A DNA stretch of 64,000 bases from Bacteriovorax stolpii (lineage in GTDB: Bacteria; Bdellovibrionota; UBA2428). Where the stretch lies: NCBI GenBank assembly GCA_945881775.1, contig CAMCVE010000006.1, forward strand, positions 60,288-124,287, read 5' to 3'. The position numbers and the translations under genes are program-made. Positions 34,022-42,425 of this stretch are shown piece after piece. Each line of letters begins with the position of its first letter. Position 1 is the first letter of the stretch. A model generated the notes under the pieces. The model searched no databases and had not been told where the DNA came from. It was given only the letters and a program-made list of their open reading frames with translations.

Positions 34022-35572
34022 ATGGAATTAATTCTCGACGGCTACTCCCTCACCACAAAAACTCTTTGGCAAGCGGCCGCGACTGCGCTCGATCCCAAAG
34101 ACTCTCTAAAGATTCGTGTCGCGCCCGAGGCTGAGAAAAAGATTCGTGCTGCTGCTGCCTATGTCCAGCGCATCGTGAAAGGCTCCGAGGCCGTCTACGG
34201 TATCAACACGGGCTTCGGGAAATTCGCCGAGGTTCAGATCGACTCCTCGAAGCTTCGAGCCCTTCAAAAAAACCTTATTCTGTCTCACGCCGTTGGGGTG
34301 GGGCCCTTGCTCTCGCGTGACATCGTCATGGCCATGTGGATTCTTCGACTCAATGTTATGTGCCGCGGCCACAGCGGCGTGCGCATGGAGAGCGTCGAAC
34401 ATCTCGTCCGACTGCTTGAGCTCGGCATTCTTGCCGATGTCCCTGCGCAAGGAAGTGTCGGAGCCAGTGGTGACTTGGCACCGTCGGCTCATGCCACTCT
34501 CGCACTGCTTGGCGAAGGCAGCTGCTCTTATCCTCATGTTGGGAGCTTCCGACACACCAAGGCGTCTGATGCCCTCAAGCAATTTGGACTTGAGCCTTGG
34601 GAACTCGAAGCCAAAGAAGGGCTGAGCTTCATCAATGGCACTCAGCTGACAACAGCTTACGCCACCAAGGCCTACGTCGAGTCGCAGCTGCTGGTGAGCT
34701 CCGCGAACCTGGCGCTTGCTCTTTCGATTGAAGCCATTCAGGGAACACACAAACTCCTCGACCCGCGTATTTTTGAGGTCCGAAACCAAATTGGCGCCAG
34801 CCACTGCGCCGACGAAACGCGTGATTGGCTTTGCGGTCCCAGCGAAATCGCCGCCGACCATAGCGAATGCAACCGTGTTCAAGATCCCTATTCCCTGCGC
34901 TGCGCCCCTCAGGTGCATGGTCTGGTCTTCGACGAAGTTCGCCAATGCGGAGAAATTCTCGAGCGCGAGCTCAACGCGTCGACCGACAATCCCCTGCTTT
35001 TTGCGGATGATAATGCGTCTCTCAGCGGCGGCAATTTCCACGCCATTTATACAGCGCGAGTGAATGATCGTCTCTGTGCCGCTCTTGCAACACTGTCGAA
35101 CATCTCCGAGCGCCGCACGGCCCAACTCATGAGCCAAGAGTCCAATCGTCTCTTCCCTTTTCTTGTCAGGGAGGGCGGCTTCAACTCGGGGCTGATGATG
35201 GCCCACGTGACCGCAGCAGCCCTTGTAAGCGAATCCAAGACTCTAAGCTTCCCCGCAAGTGTGGACAGTATTCCAACAAGCGATGACCGAGAAGATCACG
35301 TCTCGATGGGCCCCATCGCAGGCCGCAAATTGATGACCGTTCTCGAAAACACACTCAACGTTTTGTCGATTGAGTTCCTATCAGCGTGTCAGGCCATTGA
35401 ATTGCGCCGTCCGCTGCGCACGACATCGGCTCTCGAGAACGTCTTTGCACGCGTTCGCGAGGACGTGTCCTTCTTAGAGCAAGACCGAATTCTGCATCAT
35501 GACATCAAGAGCCTCAGCACCCTTCTCGCCACCGGAGAACTGCTTCGCTTGAAACCTGCAACCAAGGAGTAA
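34022..35572 (+). CDS. hutH: Histidine ammonia-lyase
   Basis: 516 residues. Converts L-histidine to urocanate and ammonia, first step of histidine use. [14 protein letters not shown] (about residues 143-156) contains the Ala-Ser-Gly that cyclises to the MIO cofactor; [11 protein letters not shown] near residue 60 and [19 protein letters not shown] and ASTDNPLL are the other conserved blocks. ATG 34022 is used because the family starts with [10 protein letters not shown]; the frame upstream overlaps rpe. Followed by hutU with AAGGAG overlapping its stop. Confidence 0.96.
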   Translation: MELILDGYSLTTKTLWQAAATALDPKDSLKIRVAPEAEKKIRAAAAYVQRIVKGSEAVYGINTGFGKFAEVQIDSSKLRALQKNLILSHAVGVGPLLSRDIVMAMWILRLNVMCRGHSGVRMESVEHLVRLLELGILADVPAQGSVGASGDLAPSAHATLALLGEGSCSYPHVGSFRHTKASDALKQFGLEPWELEAKEGLSFINGTQLTTAYATKAYVESQLLVSSANLALALSIEAIQGTHKLLDPRIFEVRNQIGASHCADETRDWLCGPSEIAADHSECNRVQDPYSLRCAPQVHGLVFDEVRQCGEILERELNASTDNPLLFADDNASLSGGNFHAIYTARVNDRLCAALATLSNISERRTAQLMSQESNRLFPFLVREGGFNSGLMMAHVTAAALVSESKTLSFPASVDSIPTSDDREDHVSMGPIAGRKLMTVLENTLNVLSIEFLSACQAIELRRPLRTTSALENVFARVREDVSFLEQDRILHHDIKSLSTLLATGELLRLKPATKE

Positions 35573-35577
35573 TTCGC

Positions 35578-37254
35578 ATGTCCCACACTCGCACCGTCCG
35601 TGCACCGCGCGGCAATCAACTCAGCTGTCGCAACTGGATCATTGAAGCGGCCTACCGTATGATCCAAAATAATCTCGACCCTGAGGTTGCCGAAAACCCT
35701 GACCAACTCATTGTTTACGGTGGCATCGGCAAAGCCGCTCGCAACTGGGAATGTTTCGATGCCATTCTCGCAAGCCTCAAAGACTTGCGCGAAGACGAAA
35801 CCCTTCTTGTTCAGAGCGGCAAACCCGTTGGGATTTTGCGCACACACCTCGACGCCCCCAAGGTGCTCATTGCCAACTCCAACCTTGTTCCAAAGTGGGC
35901 CACCTGGGAACACTTCCATGAACTCGATCGCAAAGGGCTCATGATGTACGGCCAGATGACGGCCGGCTCCTGGATTTATATTGGCACTCAAGGAATTCTC
36001 CAGGGCACCTACGAAACCTTTGCCGCCTGCGGCCGCAAACATTTCAAATCCGAAAACCCAGATCTGCCGCTGCTCGGCAGAAGCGTGATCACGGCCGGAC
36101 TCGGCGGCATGGGCGGCGCTCAGCCCCTCGCCGCAAAGCTCGCAGGCGCCTCAAATCTCTGCATCGAAGTCGACCCCACGCGCTTGCGCCGTCGCATCCA
36201 AGAAAAGTATCTCGACATCGAGGCGAAAAACTTTGATGAGGCCGTCGATCTTCTCGAGAAAAATGCGAGAGAAAAAACTCCCATCTCGATCGGCCTAGCA
36301 ATAAACGCCTGCGACTTTTTTGAAAAATATCTCAAAAGTGGTCGCAAAGTTGACGTGGTCACCGATCAAACAAGCGCGCACGATCCCCTCAATGGATATA
36401 TTCCGCAGGGCCTCAGCCTCGAGAGCGCAGCCAAGCTGCGTGCCGAGAACCCAACACACTACACAGAACTGAGCATTGCCAGTATGGCCACGCATGTGCG
36501 CGCGCTTCTTGAGCTCAAAAAGCGCGGCTCGATTGTTTTCGACTATGGCAACAACATCCGCGCGATGGCCGAGAAGGGCGGCGTGGAAGGAGCTTTCCTG
36601 ATTCCGGGATTTGTTCCCGAATACATCCGACCCATGTTCTGCGAAGGCAATGGCCCTTTCCGTTGGGTCGCCTTGAGTGGTGACAAAAAAGATATCGAGA
36701 CCACAGACAAAGCGCTCCTCGAACTGTTCCCCGACAATGCCGTCCTAAAGAACTGGCTCCTCAATGGCGCCCCTAAAGTTGCTTACCAAGGACTCCCTTC
36801 TCGAATTTGCTGGCTCAGACACGGAGAACGCGAAAAAGCGGGACTTCTCTTTAACAAGCTGGTTCGCGAAGGCAAAGTTAGCGCTCCACTCGTTATTGGC
36901 CGCGATCATTTAGATTGCGGAAGCGTCGCATCCCCCAATCGCGAGACCGAGGCCATGAAAGATGGCTCTGATGCCGTCTCCGACTGGCCTCTTCTCAACG
37001 CGCTCGTGAACTCCGTCAATGGGGCTTCATGGGTGAGCCTGCATCATGGCGGCGGGGTAGGGATGGGGTTTAGTCAGCATTCCGGTATGGTGATCGTCGC
37101 CGATGGAACGCCTGAGGCCGACATTCGACTGAGCCGTGTTCTCAATTCAGATCCCAGCATGGGAATTCTTCGCCACGCTGATGCGGGCTACGAATCGGCT
37201 CAAGATTGGGCCCGCACCCACAATGTGAAAATTCCCCTCTTGGAAAAGAAGTAG
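35578..37254 (+). CDS. hutU: Urocanate hydratase
   Basis: 558 residues, the usual length. Adds water to urocanate to give imidazolonepropionate, using NAD+ as an electrophile. N-terminal [13 protein letters not shown] and the block [21 protein letters not shown] (Gly-rich NAD site) are diagnostic; [12 protein letters not shown] holds the conserved active Asp/His, and [15 protein letters not shown] near the C terminus completes the signature. AAGGAG lies eight bases before the ATG. Second gene of the hut cluster. Confidence 0.96.
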   Translation: MSHTRTVRAPRGNQLSCRNWIIEAAYRMIQNNLDPEVAENPDQLIVYGGIGKAARNWECFDAILASLKDLREDETLLVQSGKPVGILRTHLDAPKVLIANSNLVPKWATWEHFHELDRKGLMMYGQMTAGSWIYIGTQGILQGTYETFAACGRKHFKSENPDLPLLGRSVITAGLGGMGGAQPLAAKLAGASNLCIEVDPTRLRRRIQEKYLDIEAKNFDEAVDLLEKNAREKTPISIGLAINACDFFEKYLKSGRKVDVVTDQTSAHDPLNGYIPQGLSLESAAKLRAENPTHYTELSIASMATHVRALLELKKRGSIVFDYGNNIRAMAEKGGVEGAFLIPGFVPEYIRPMFCEGNGPFRWVALSGDKKDIETTDKALLELFPDNAVLKNWLLNGAPKVAYQGLPSRICWLRHGEREKAGLLFNKLVREGKVSAPLVIGRDHLDCGSVASPNRETEAMKDGSDAVSDWPLLNALVNSVNGASWVSLHHGGGVGMGFSQHSGMVIVADGTPEADIRLSRVLNSDPSMGILRHADAGYESAQDWARTHNVKIPLLEKK

Positions 37255-37266
37255 GGGCGCATAAAA

Positions 37267-38517
37267 ATGTCTCTGCTGCGCATTAAAAATCTTTCGGGCG
37301 CCTTCACGAGCGAAGGCCTCGCCAAAAAATCCGGCCGTCACCCGAAGTCTGAGGATTGCGGCTTTGTGCAGGGGCCACTCGACATCGTCATCGACACTGA
37401 GTGCGGAAAGATTTTAAGCCTTGGAAAACCTGCGCCTGGGCCCGAGCGCGAACTCGATGGCCGTGGGCTTGTGGCCACTCCGGGATTTATCGATTCCCAC
37501 ACCCACGCGCTCTTTTCTGGCACTCGCGCACGGGAGTATTTCATGCGTTGGTCCGGGAAAAGCTACCGAGAAATATCTGACCAAGGCGGAGGCATCCACA
37601 ACACCTTCCGATCCATTCGCGAAACACGCGACGACGTCCTTTTAGGAGACCTCTACCGCCGTCTCTCGCTGATGCGCCAAAAGGGCACCCTCTGCGTCGA
37701 GATCAAAAGCGGATACGGAGGCACGCCACAAGATGAGTTGCGCTGCCTTCGACTCATCAAGCGCGCCAAAGAAGACCCCCTTTGTCCCGTGCGCGTGCGC
37801 AGCAGTTTTCTTGCTCTGCATGCTCTTCCAAAAGACATTTCAGAATCACAATATGTCGACCAGATGATCTCGCTTCTCCCTGTTGTGGCGCAAGAAAAAC
37901 TAGCCGACCACGTCGACGCGTTTCCGGAACAGGGTTTCTTTTCTCTTAAAGAAAGCCTCCGTTTTCTTGGCGAAGCCCTCAAGCTCGGACTGAGGAGCAA
38001 AGTGCACGCCGATGAACTCACTCCCATGGCCTGCGTCGAGGGCGTTGTTCCACTGAGCTCACTCTCTGTCGATCACCTGCAGAAAATCAGCGCCACGGGC
38101 ATCGAGGCTCTTAGAAACTCCTCGACCGTGGCGACGTTTCTGCCGACGACTTCTTTTTTTCTCGACCTCGACTACGCGCCCGCTCGGCGTGTGATCGATG
38201 CCGGAGCTAGAGTCGCGCTAGCAAGTGATTACAATCCTGGAACTTCTCCCGAAGCGGGTCTCCAGCTCACGGCCCTGCTCGCCGCGAGTCGCATGAAACT
38301 CAGCGCGGCCGAAATTTTTGCTGCACTGACGATCAACGCCGCTGCTTCGCTCGGGCTTGATGGGAACATGGGCCGCATCTCAGCAGGTTTCGATGCAGAC
38401 CTTAATTTCTGGAAATTGTGCTCCTCTGATTCGACGTCGCAGACGGGGCAGGAACTCCTCGAGGAAATCTTTGTAGACTCGCTCACACCCGCCCTCACTT
38501 TGCGCGGCGGTAAATAA
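37267..38517 (+). CDS. hutI: Imidazolonepropionase
   Basis: 416 residues, amidohydrolase superfamily. Hydrolyses imidazolonepropionate to N-formimino-L-glutamate. Metal ligands are seen in GFIDSHTHALFSG (HxH, about residue 78), KVHADELTPM and ASDYNPGTSPE (Asp). KSGYGGTPQDELR carries the substrate Lys/Tyr region. All three first hut steps are thus in one cluster, but the next enzyme (HutG, or HutF-HutG) is not here. The 3' end overlaps the convergent thioredoxin-like gene by 23 bases. Confidence 0.94.
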   Translation: MSLLRIKNLSGAFTSEGLAKKSGRHPKSEDCGFVQGPLDIVIDTECGKILSLGKPAPGPERELDGRGLVATPGFIDSHTHALFSGTRAREYFMRWSGKSYREISDQGGGIHNTFRSIRETRDDVLLGDLYRRLSLMRQKGTLCVEIKSGYGGTPQDELRCLRLIKRAKEDPLCPVRVRSSFLALHALPKDISESQYVDQMISLLPVVAQEKLADHVDAFPEQGFFSLKESLRFLGEALKLGLRSKVHADELTPMACVEGVVPLSSLSVDHLQKISATGIEALRNSSTVATFLPTTSFFLDLDYAPARRVIDAGARVALASDYNPGTSPEAGLQLTALLAASRMKLSAAEIFAALTINAAASLGLDGNMGRISAGFDADLNFWKLCSSDSTSQTGQELLEEIFVDSLTPALTLRGGK

Positions 38518-39073
38518 ATTCCTTTTCGATCTTCTCGAAATCGAGCGTCCCGTAGTCTCCCCAGACCCACTTGAGATTTCTGTCGACCACGGCATTAAAA
38601 GGGAGCGCCGAAATCTCGAGCCCTTGAATCAAAAGATCCTGCGGATCAAAGAGTGTCGACAAAACCGGCGCATGTTCGTCGAGCCATGCCTTCACCTTTG
38701 CCCGGTCCTCGCTTGTGTGAGCAGCATCAAAATTGATCAATTGGATTTCGAGTCCCTTCGACAGATAAAGAGGTCTCTTTTCTTGAAGAGTCGGGATCTC
38801 TGCCACGCAGGGCGCACACCATGTTGCCCAAAAAGAGACCAGGATATGCTCGACCTGTGGCGACCTCTCGAAGCTCTCTCGAAGAGCTGTGCGCAATGTC
38901 GTTTCTTGTCCCTCTTTCTGCAGAAGTCGCGAGTCTGGAATATCTTGAGCAATCGCGCTTTCAAAGGGGCTTGGCTGCGAAAACAGGGCGCCTCTAAAAA
39001 GAAAAATCCACAGTCCTGCAAAGAGTAGAAGGGCGGGAGCTAAGAGCCAGAGCCTTGATCGAGTTTGTCCCAA
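38495..39073 (-). CDS. TlpA/ResA-like membrane-anchored thioredoxin
   Basis: 192 residues: one N-terminal TM (about 8-28, LWLLAPALLLFAGLWIFLFR) and a periplasmic thioredoxin-fold domain with the active site FWATWCAPCVAEIPTL (WCAPC, about residue 88). cis-Pro appears as ALPFNAVV. Such proteins reduce disulfides of secreted or c-type cytochrome apoproteins; the partner is unknown. The start lies 34 bases inside the end of the upstream minus-strand gene, so the pair is coupled. Confidence 0.9.
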   Translation of the reverse strand: MGQTRSRLWLLAPALLLFAGLWIFLFRGALFSQPSPFESAIAQDIPDSRLLQKEGQETTLRTALRESFERSPQVEHILVSFWATWCAPCVAEIPTLQEKRPLYLSKGLEIQLINFDAAHTSEDRAKVKAWLDEHAPVLSTLFDPQDLLIQGLEISALPFNAVVDRNLKWVWGDYGTLDFEKIEKEFIYRRAK

Positions 39074-39762
39074 GAAGGGCCTCCCTTAGGAGCTTTTTGT
39101 GTTGGCTTGCGACGACTGCCCTCGGGAGCAGCCCCGCGAACTCCAAAAATCTTGGTCGTTGCGCTGTTTCGCGGCTCTGATCCCGTCACGGGAATTTCAA
39201 TGTTTGCTCCAATCCGTTCCGCGAGTGCCGTCCAGTAAAGGCGACCATACTCGGCGCTTCCGATGATGCGCTCGGGTTTGTCTTCGCAAAGCACCGACCA
39301 TTCCGCTTTGTTCACAAAGGGAGTGGTCAAATAAAGTACAGTTCTTTTTCCGGGAGCCTTTACGACAACGTGGAAAGCTTCGCGGCGGCTCCAGCCCCAG
39401 GCATCGGCGAGATCTTCGACCAGGCCGAGCCAACCTTTGCCTTGTTTGCGGCGTGCGGGCACAAAGCGAAGTGTGCCGCGCTCAAAACCTAACTCACGAA
39501 ACCCACCGAGCACATTGAAGCGGTAGGCTCCAAATCCTTCGTCCTCAAAACGCTTGAGGTCGGCGGCTGTACAAAAAACTGGGGACTCCGAAACCGAGGC
39601 CCACTCGAGAGCGGCTGCAAACTTTTCTTGTGGAATTTTGTCTGGGAAAAGAATGTAACGAGCGCGACCTATCTCGTCTTCGTTGGCCTCTTCGGGCTGG
39701 ATAACGAGGGGACCAAAATCCCCAAGCTGCAGTGCTAAATTTCGATTCGGCAAATCCGACAT
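39040..39762 (-). CDS. Conserved-looking protein of unknown function, MBL-like N-terminal pattern
   Basis: About 240 residues, no signal peptide. The first 150 residues alternate strands and helices, and FCTAADLKRFEDEGF...LGFERGTLRFVPARR recalls the beta-lactamase-fold of UlaG-type hydrolases, but no HxHxDH metal motif is present, so any such relation would be to a catalytically dead member. The C-terminal 50 residues are basic, Pro/Lys-rich and likely disordered. ATG 39762 (MSDLPNRNL) is preferred over one at 39813, which would overlap the divergent pilin-like gene. Coupled to the TlpA-like gene. Confidence 0.45.
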   Translation of the reverse strand: MSDLPNRNLALQLGDFGPLVIQPEEANEDEIGRARYILFPDKIPQEKFAAALEWASVSESPVFCTAADLKRFEDEGFGAYRFNVLGGFRELGFERGTLRFVPARRKQGKGWLGLVEDLADAWGWSRREAFHVVVKAPGKRTVLYLTTPFVNKAEWSVLCEDKPERIIGSAEYGRLYWTALAERIGANIEIPVTGSEPRNSATTKIFGVRGAAPEGSRRKPTQKAPKGGPSWDKLDQGSGS

Positions 39763-39801
39763 ATTGGCTAGATCTGTTATTCTAGGGGAAGACGGGGTCG
39801 C

Positions 39802-40053
39802 ATGCCAAGACACATTTCAGCATCACGCAGCCGCCTGGGTCAGGCCATCATCGAATACTGCCTGCTTTTGGCCTTCATGACCCTCATATTTGGCAGTATT
39901 TTCAGCATTTTAAGGCGAGGCATCTTCCTTTTTTGGATCTGCGATCTCTACCCCAGGGTGGCCGCGCTCCACAGCTGCACGGACGTCGACGACTGCTACA
40001 TAACGATGGGAAACCTCAGTGATGTCAAAGTTCCGGTGTGTCCGAGTCCCTAG
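39802..40053 (+). CDS. TadE/Flp-like mini pilin protein
   Basis: 83 residues with an N-terminal basic stretch, then GQAIIEYCLLLAFMTLIFG: a Gly before a hydrophobic segment with Glu at position +5, the mark of type IV/class III prepilin signal sequences cut by a prepilin peptidase (as in TadE and Flp). The mature part is short with several Cys (FLFWICDLY, HSCTDVDDCY) that can form disulfides. It stands alone, without tad genes nearby. It is divergent from the MBL-like gene and convergent with glpK. Confidence 0.65.
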   Translation: MPRHISASRSRLGQAIIEYCLLLAFMTLIFGSIFSILRRGIFLFWICDLYPRVAALHSCTDVDDCYITMGNLSDVKVPVCPSP

Positions 40054-40067
40054 AGGATTTTTGCGAT

Positions 40068-41567
40068 TCAGAATGCTCCCGCCAGAAGCCCCTTAATCCG
40101 ACGTCTCCAGGTCGCCATAAACTCTTTGCTTTGGCGGATAGACCATTCCGGCTTGAAGACTCGGTCCAGTTTGGCCACACCCGCTAGCGCCGCGGGAGTT
40201 TTAATCCAGCCGATGCCAAGCGCTGCAGCGAAAGCCGCCCCCCTGACCGTTGTTTCCACGTCTGTCGGTCTATTCACTTCGGCGCGCAAAAGATCTGCCT
40301 GCGCCTGCATCAGAACGTTATTCGCAGAAGCCCCACCATCAACAGAGATTCGTTTGATCTTGAGGCCCGCGTCCTCTCCGAGCCCTTCGGCAACATCTGC
40401 AATCGAAGCTGCGATGCCCTCGAGGCAAGCACGAGCAATATGCGCTCTGCTAGACCTACGTGTGAGTCCGCCGATAAGTCCCTTGGCGTGCGGCGCCCAG
40501 TACGGAGACCCAAGCCCACTGAGTGCGGGGATAAAAAACACGCCGTCACTATCGACGACTTTCTCGGCCAAAGATTCGATGTCGGAACTTTTCTCGACCA
40601 GCCCGAGCTCATCACGCAGCCACTGCACCGCCGCACCCGCAATAAAAACCGATCCCTCTAAAGCGTAGGTTGTTTTGTTCCCCAGCGTCCACGCCACGGT
40701 AGAAAGTCCCTTGCGGCTGCGCTTAATGCTCGTGCCCGTGTTCATCACGAGGAAAGCACCGGTCCCGTAGGTGACCTTCGTCTCTCCGCTTGTGAGGCAG
40801 GCCTGTCCGAGCAGAGCTGCCTGCTGATCGCCGAGCACGCCCCGTATGGGAATTCCATCCGGCAAAAACCCAATCCCCTTTGTAACTCCAAAGTCTCCAT
40901 TCGACGCCTTAATCTCAGGGAGCATCGAGGGAGCAACACCAAAAAGTTTTAGCGCATCGGGACTCCATTTGAGCTTCTTGAGATCCATGAACATCGTTCG
41001 AGACGCGTTTGTGGTGTCGGTGACATGTGAGATTCCCGCACTCAGTTTCCAAATGAGGTAGGTGTCCATCGTTCCAAAAATGAGCTCTCCGCGAGCGGCG
41101 CGCGATCGAATCGTCTTGTCGCTATCAAGAAGCCATTTCAATTTCGTCCCCGAAAAATACGGGTCCAAGACAAGCCCCGCCGCGCGAGCCACGGCGACAG
41201 CCTTTTTGTTCTTGCGCAGCTTTTCGCAAAGATCCGCACTTCGCCGGCACTGCCAAACAATCGCCCGATGCGCAGCTTGGCCGGTCTTCGGATCCCATAC
41301 TCCAAATGTCTCACGCTGATTGGTAATACCAATCGCTGCGATCTGTGAAACATCGAACTCTGGCCTCGACACGCTTTTGAGCGCTCCCCGCACAGATTTT
41401 TCGACCGACTGCCAAATTTCCGTGAGATCGTGCTCGACCCAGTCGGCCTTTGGGAAGTGCTGCGGAAATGCGTGCTGCGCCATTCCGACGATCTGAAAGC
41501 GATCGTCATAAATAAAGGCACGACTTGAGGTTGTCCCTTGGTCGATGGAAAGAATATATTTCTTCAT
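40068..41567 (-). CDS. glpK: Glycerol kinase
   Basis: 499 residues, FGGY family. Phosphorylates glycerol to glycerol 3-phosphate, feeding the PlsB pathway. SIDQGTTSSRAFIYD is the phosphate-1 motif at the N terminus; GITNQRETFGVWDPKTG and YGTGAFLVMNTG follow, and the adenosine site is ISVDGGASANNVLMQ near residue 410. The Asp of DTTNASRTMF binds glycerol. No glpF or glpD beside it. Divergent from the PlsC-like gene, 33 bases between start codons. Confidence 0.96.
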   Translation of the reverse strand: MKKYILSIDQGTTSSRAFIYDDRFQIVGMAQHAFPQHFPKADWVEHDLTEIWQSVEKSVRGALKSVSRPEFDVSQIAAIGITNQRETFGVWDPKTGQAAHRAIVWQCRRSADLCEKLRKNKKAVAVARAAGLVLDPYFSGTKLKWLLDSDKTIRSRAARGELIFGTMDTYLIWKLSAGISHVTDTTNASRTMFMDLKKLKWSPDALKLFGVAPSMLPEIKASNGDFGVTKGIGFLPDGIPIRGVLGDQQAALLGQACLTSGETKVTYGTGAFLVMNTGTSIKRSRKGLSTVAWTLGNKTTYALEGSVFIAGAAVQWLRDELGLVEKSSDIESLAEKVVDSDGVFFIPALSGLGSPYWAPHAKGLIGGLTRRSSRAHIARACLEGIAASIADVAEGLGEDAGLKIKRISVDGGASANNVLMQAQADLLRAEVNRPTDVETTVRGAAFAAALGIGWIKTPAALAGVAKLDRVFKPEWSIRQSKEFMATWRRRIKGLLAGAF

Positions 41568-41600
41568 AGGGCCCCAAGTTTAAGGCAGGAGGTGGCATCC

Positions 41601-42425
41601 GTGAAGCTTTCTTTTTTTGATGCTCTCCTAGAGAAGGATCTCATCAAACGCGCCATGATGGGGCAATTCAGCAAAGAGGAGTTGGCTTTTAGGCTTGTGC
41701 CTCAGTTTACGCTAGAGATCATTCGTCGCTACCTCCGCATTGAAGTCGAGGGTCTCGAGAACCTTCCCAAAGACGGCGCCTACATCGTGGTCTCAAATCA
41801 CTCGGGCTATTCGGGCTTCGACGCCATCATGCTGGCCAACGAAATCTATCTTTCGCAAAAGCGCAAAGCCCGACTCATTGCCCACAAGCTTTGGTTCTTC
41901 GGGAAACCCGTTCAAATCGTCTCCGAGAAAATGGGCCTCGTGGCCGCCGACACCAACGAAATTCTAGCGACTCTTAGAAACGGCGAGCCCATTATTATTT
42001 TCCCAGAGGGCGAGAGCGGAAATTTCAAAACCATCGATCGCCGCTATCGTCTGCAAGAGTTCAAGAGGGGCTTCACGCGAATTGCAATGATCTCTGGGGC
42101 ACCGATTATTCCCGCGATCGTGATCGGCGCCGAGGAAACACACATCAACCTCTCGCAGATCAAATTCACGAAGTATCTCATCGGCACAGTCATTCCAATA
42201 CCCCTCAACATTCTGCCGCTCCCCGTAAAATGGAAAATCAAATTCCTTGCACCCATTGATCTCCGGTCGCGTCCCGTGGACGCCATGGACCGCGAAAAAG
42301 TTTTTGAGATAACCCGCAAGATTCGTCACAAGCTCCAACGCGAACTCATCAAAGAACTCCGCAAGAGAAAAGCGGGACTTTCGGGCAAAAGCAGTGTTGT
42401 CGATGCAGATAGTGATCTTCCCTAG
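41601..42425 (+). CDS. PlsC-like 1-acyl-glycerol-3-phosphate acyltransferase
   Basis: About 274 residues. NHSGYSGFDAIML (about residue 65) is the H-x6-D version of the acyltransferase motif found in the DAGAT/PlsC-like subgroup with NHSGxxxFD; FPEGESGNFK is the second catalytic block, and IIPAIVIGAEETH the third. It probably adds the second acyl chain in phospholipid synthesis; other acceptors are possible. GTG 41601 is chosen because AGGAGG lies eight bases before it; the ATG at 41538 lies inside glpK. It ends sharing a CTAG with the convergent lipoprotein stop. Confidence 0.85.
   Translation: MKLSFFDALLEKDLIKRAMMGQFSKEELAFRLVPQFTLEIIRRYLRIEVEGLENLPKDGAYIVVSNHSGYSGFDAIMLANEIYLSQKRKARLIAHKLWFFGKPVQIVSEKMGLVAADTNEILATLRNGEPIIIFPEGESGNFKTIDRRYRLQEFKRGFTRIAMISGAPIIPAIVIGAEETHINLSQIKFTKYLIGTVIPIPLNILPLPVKWKIKFLAPIDLRSRPVDAMDREKVFEITRKIRHKLQRELIKELRKRKAGLSGKSSVVDADSDLP

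Noticed and set aside
34106..35206. 366-codon open frame opposite hutH
   Set aside because: It runs inside a gene with strong family identity; no ribosome-binding site or known domain; a shadow of GC-rich codon use.
39040..39762. Active metallo-beta-lactamase-fold enzyme
   Set aside because: The resemblance is only in strand order; the metal-binding HxHxDH motif is absent.
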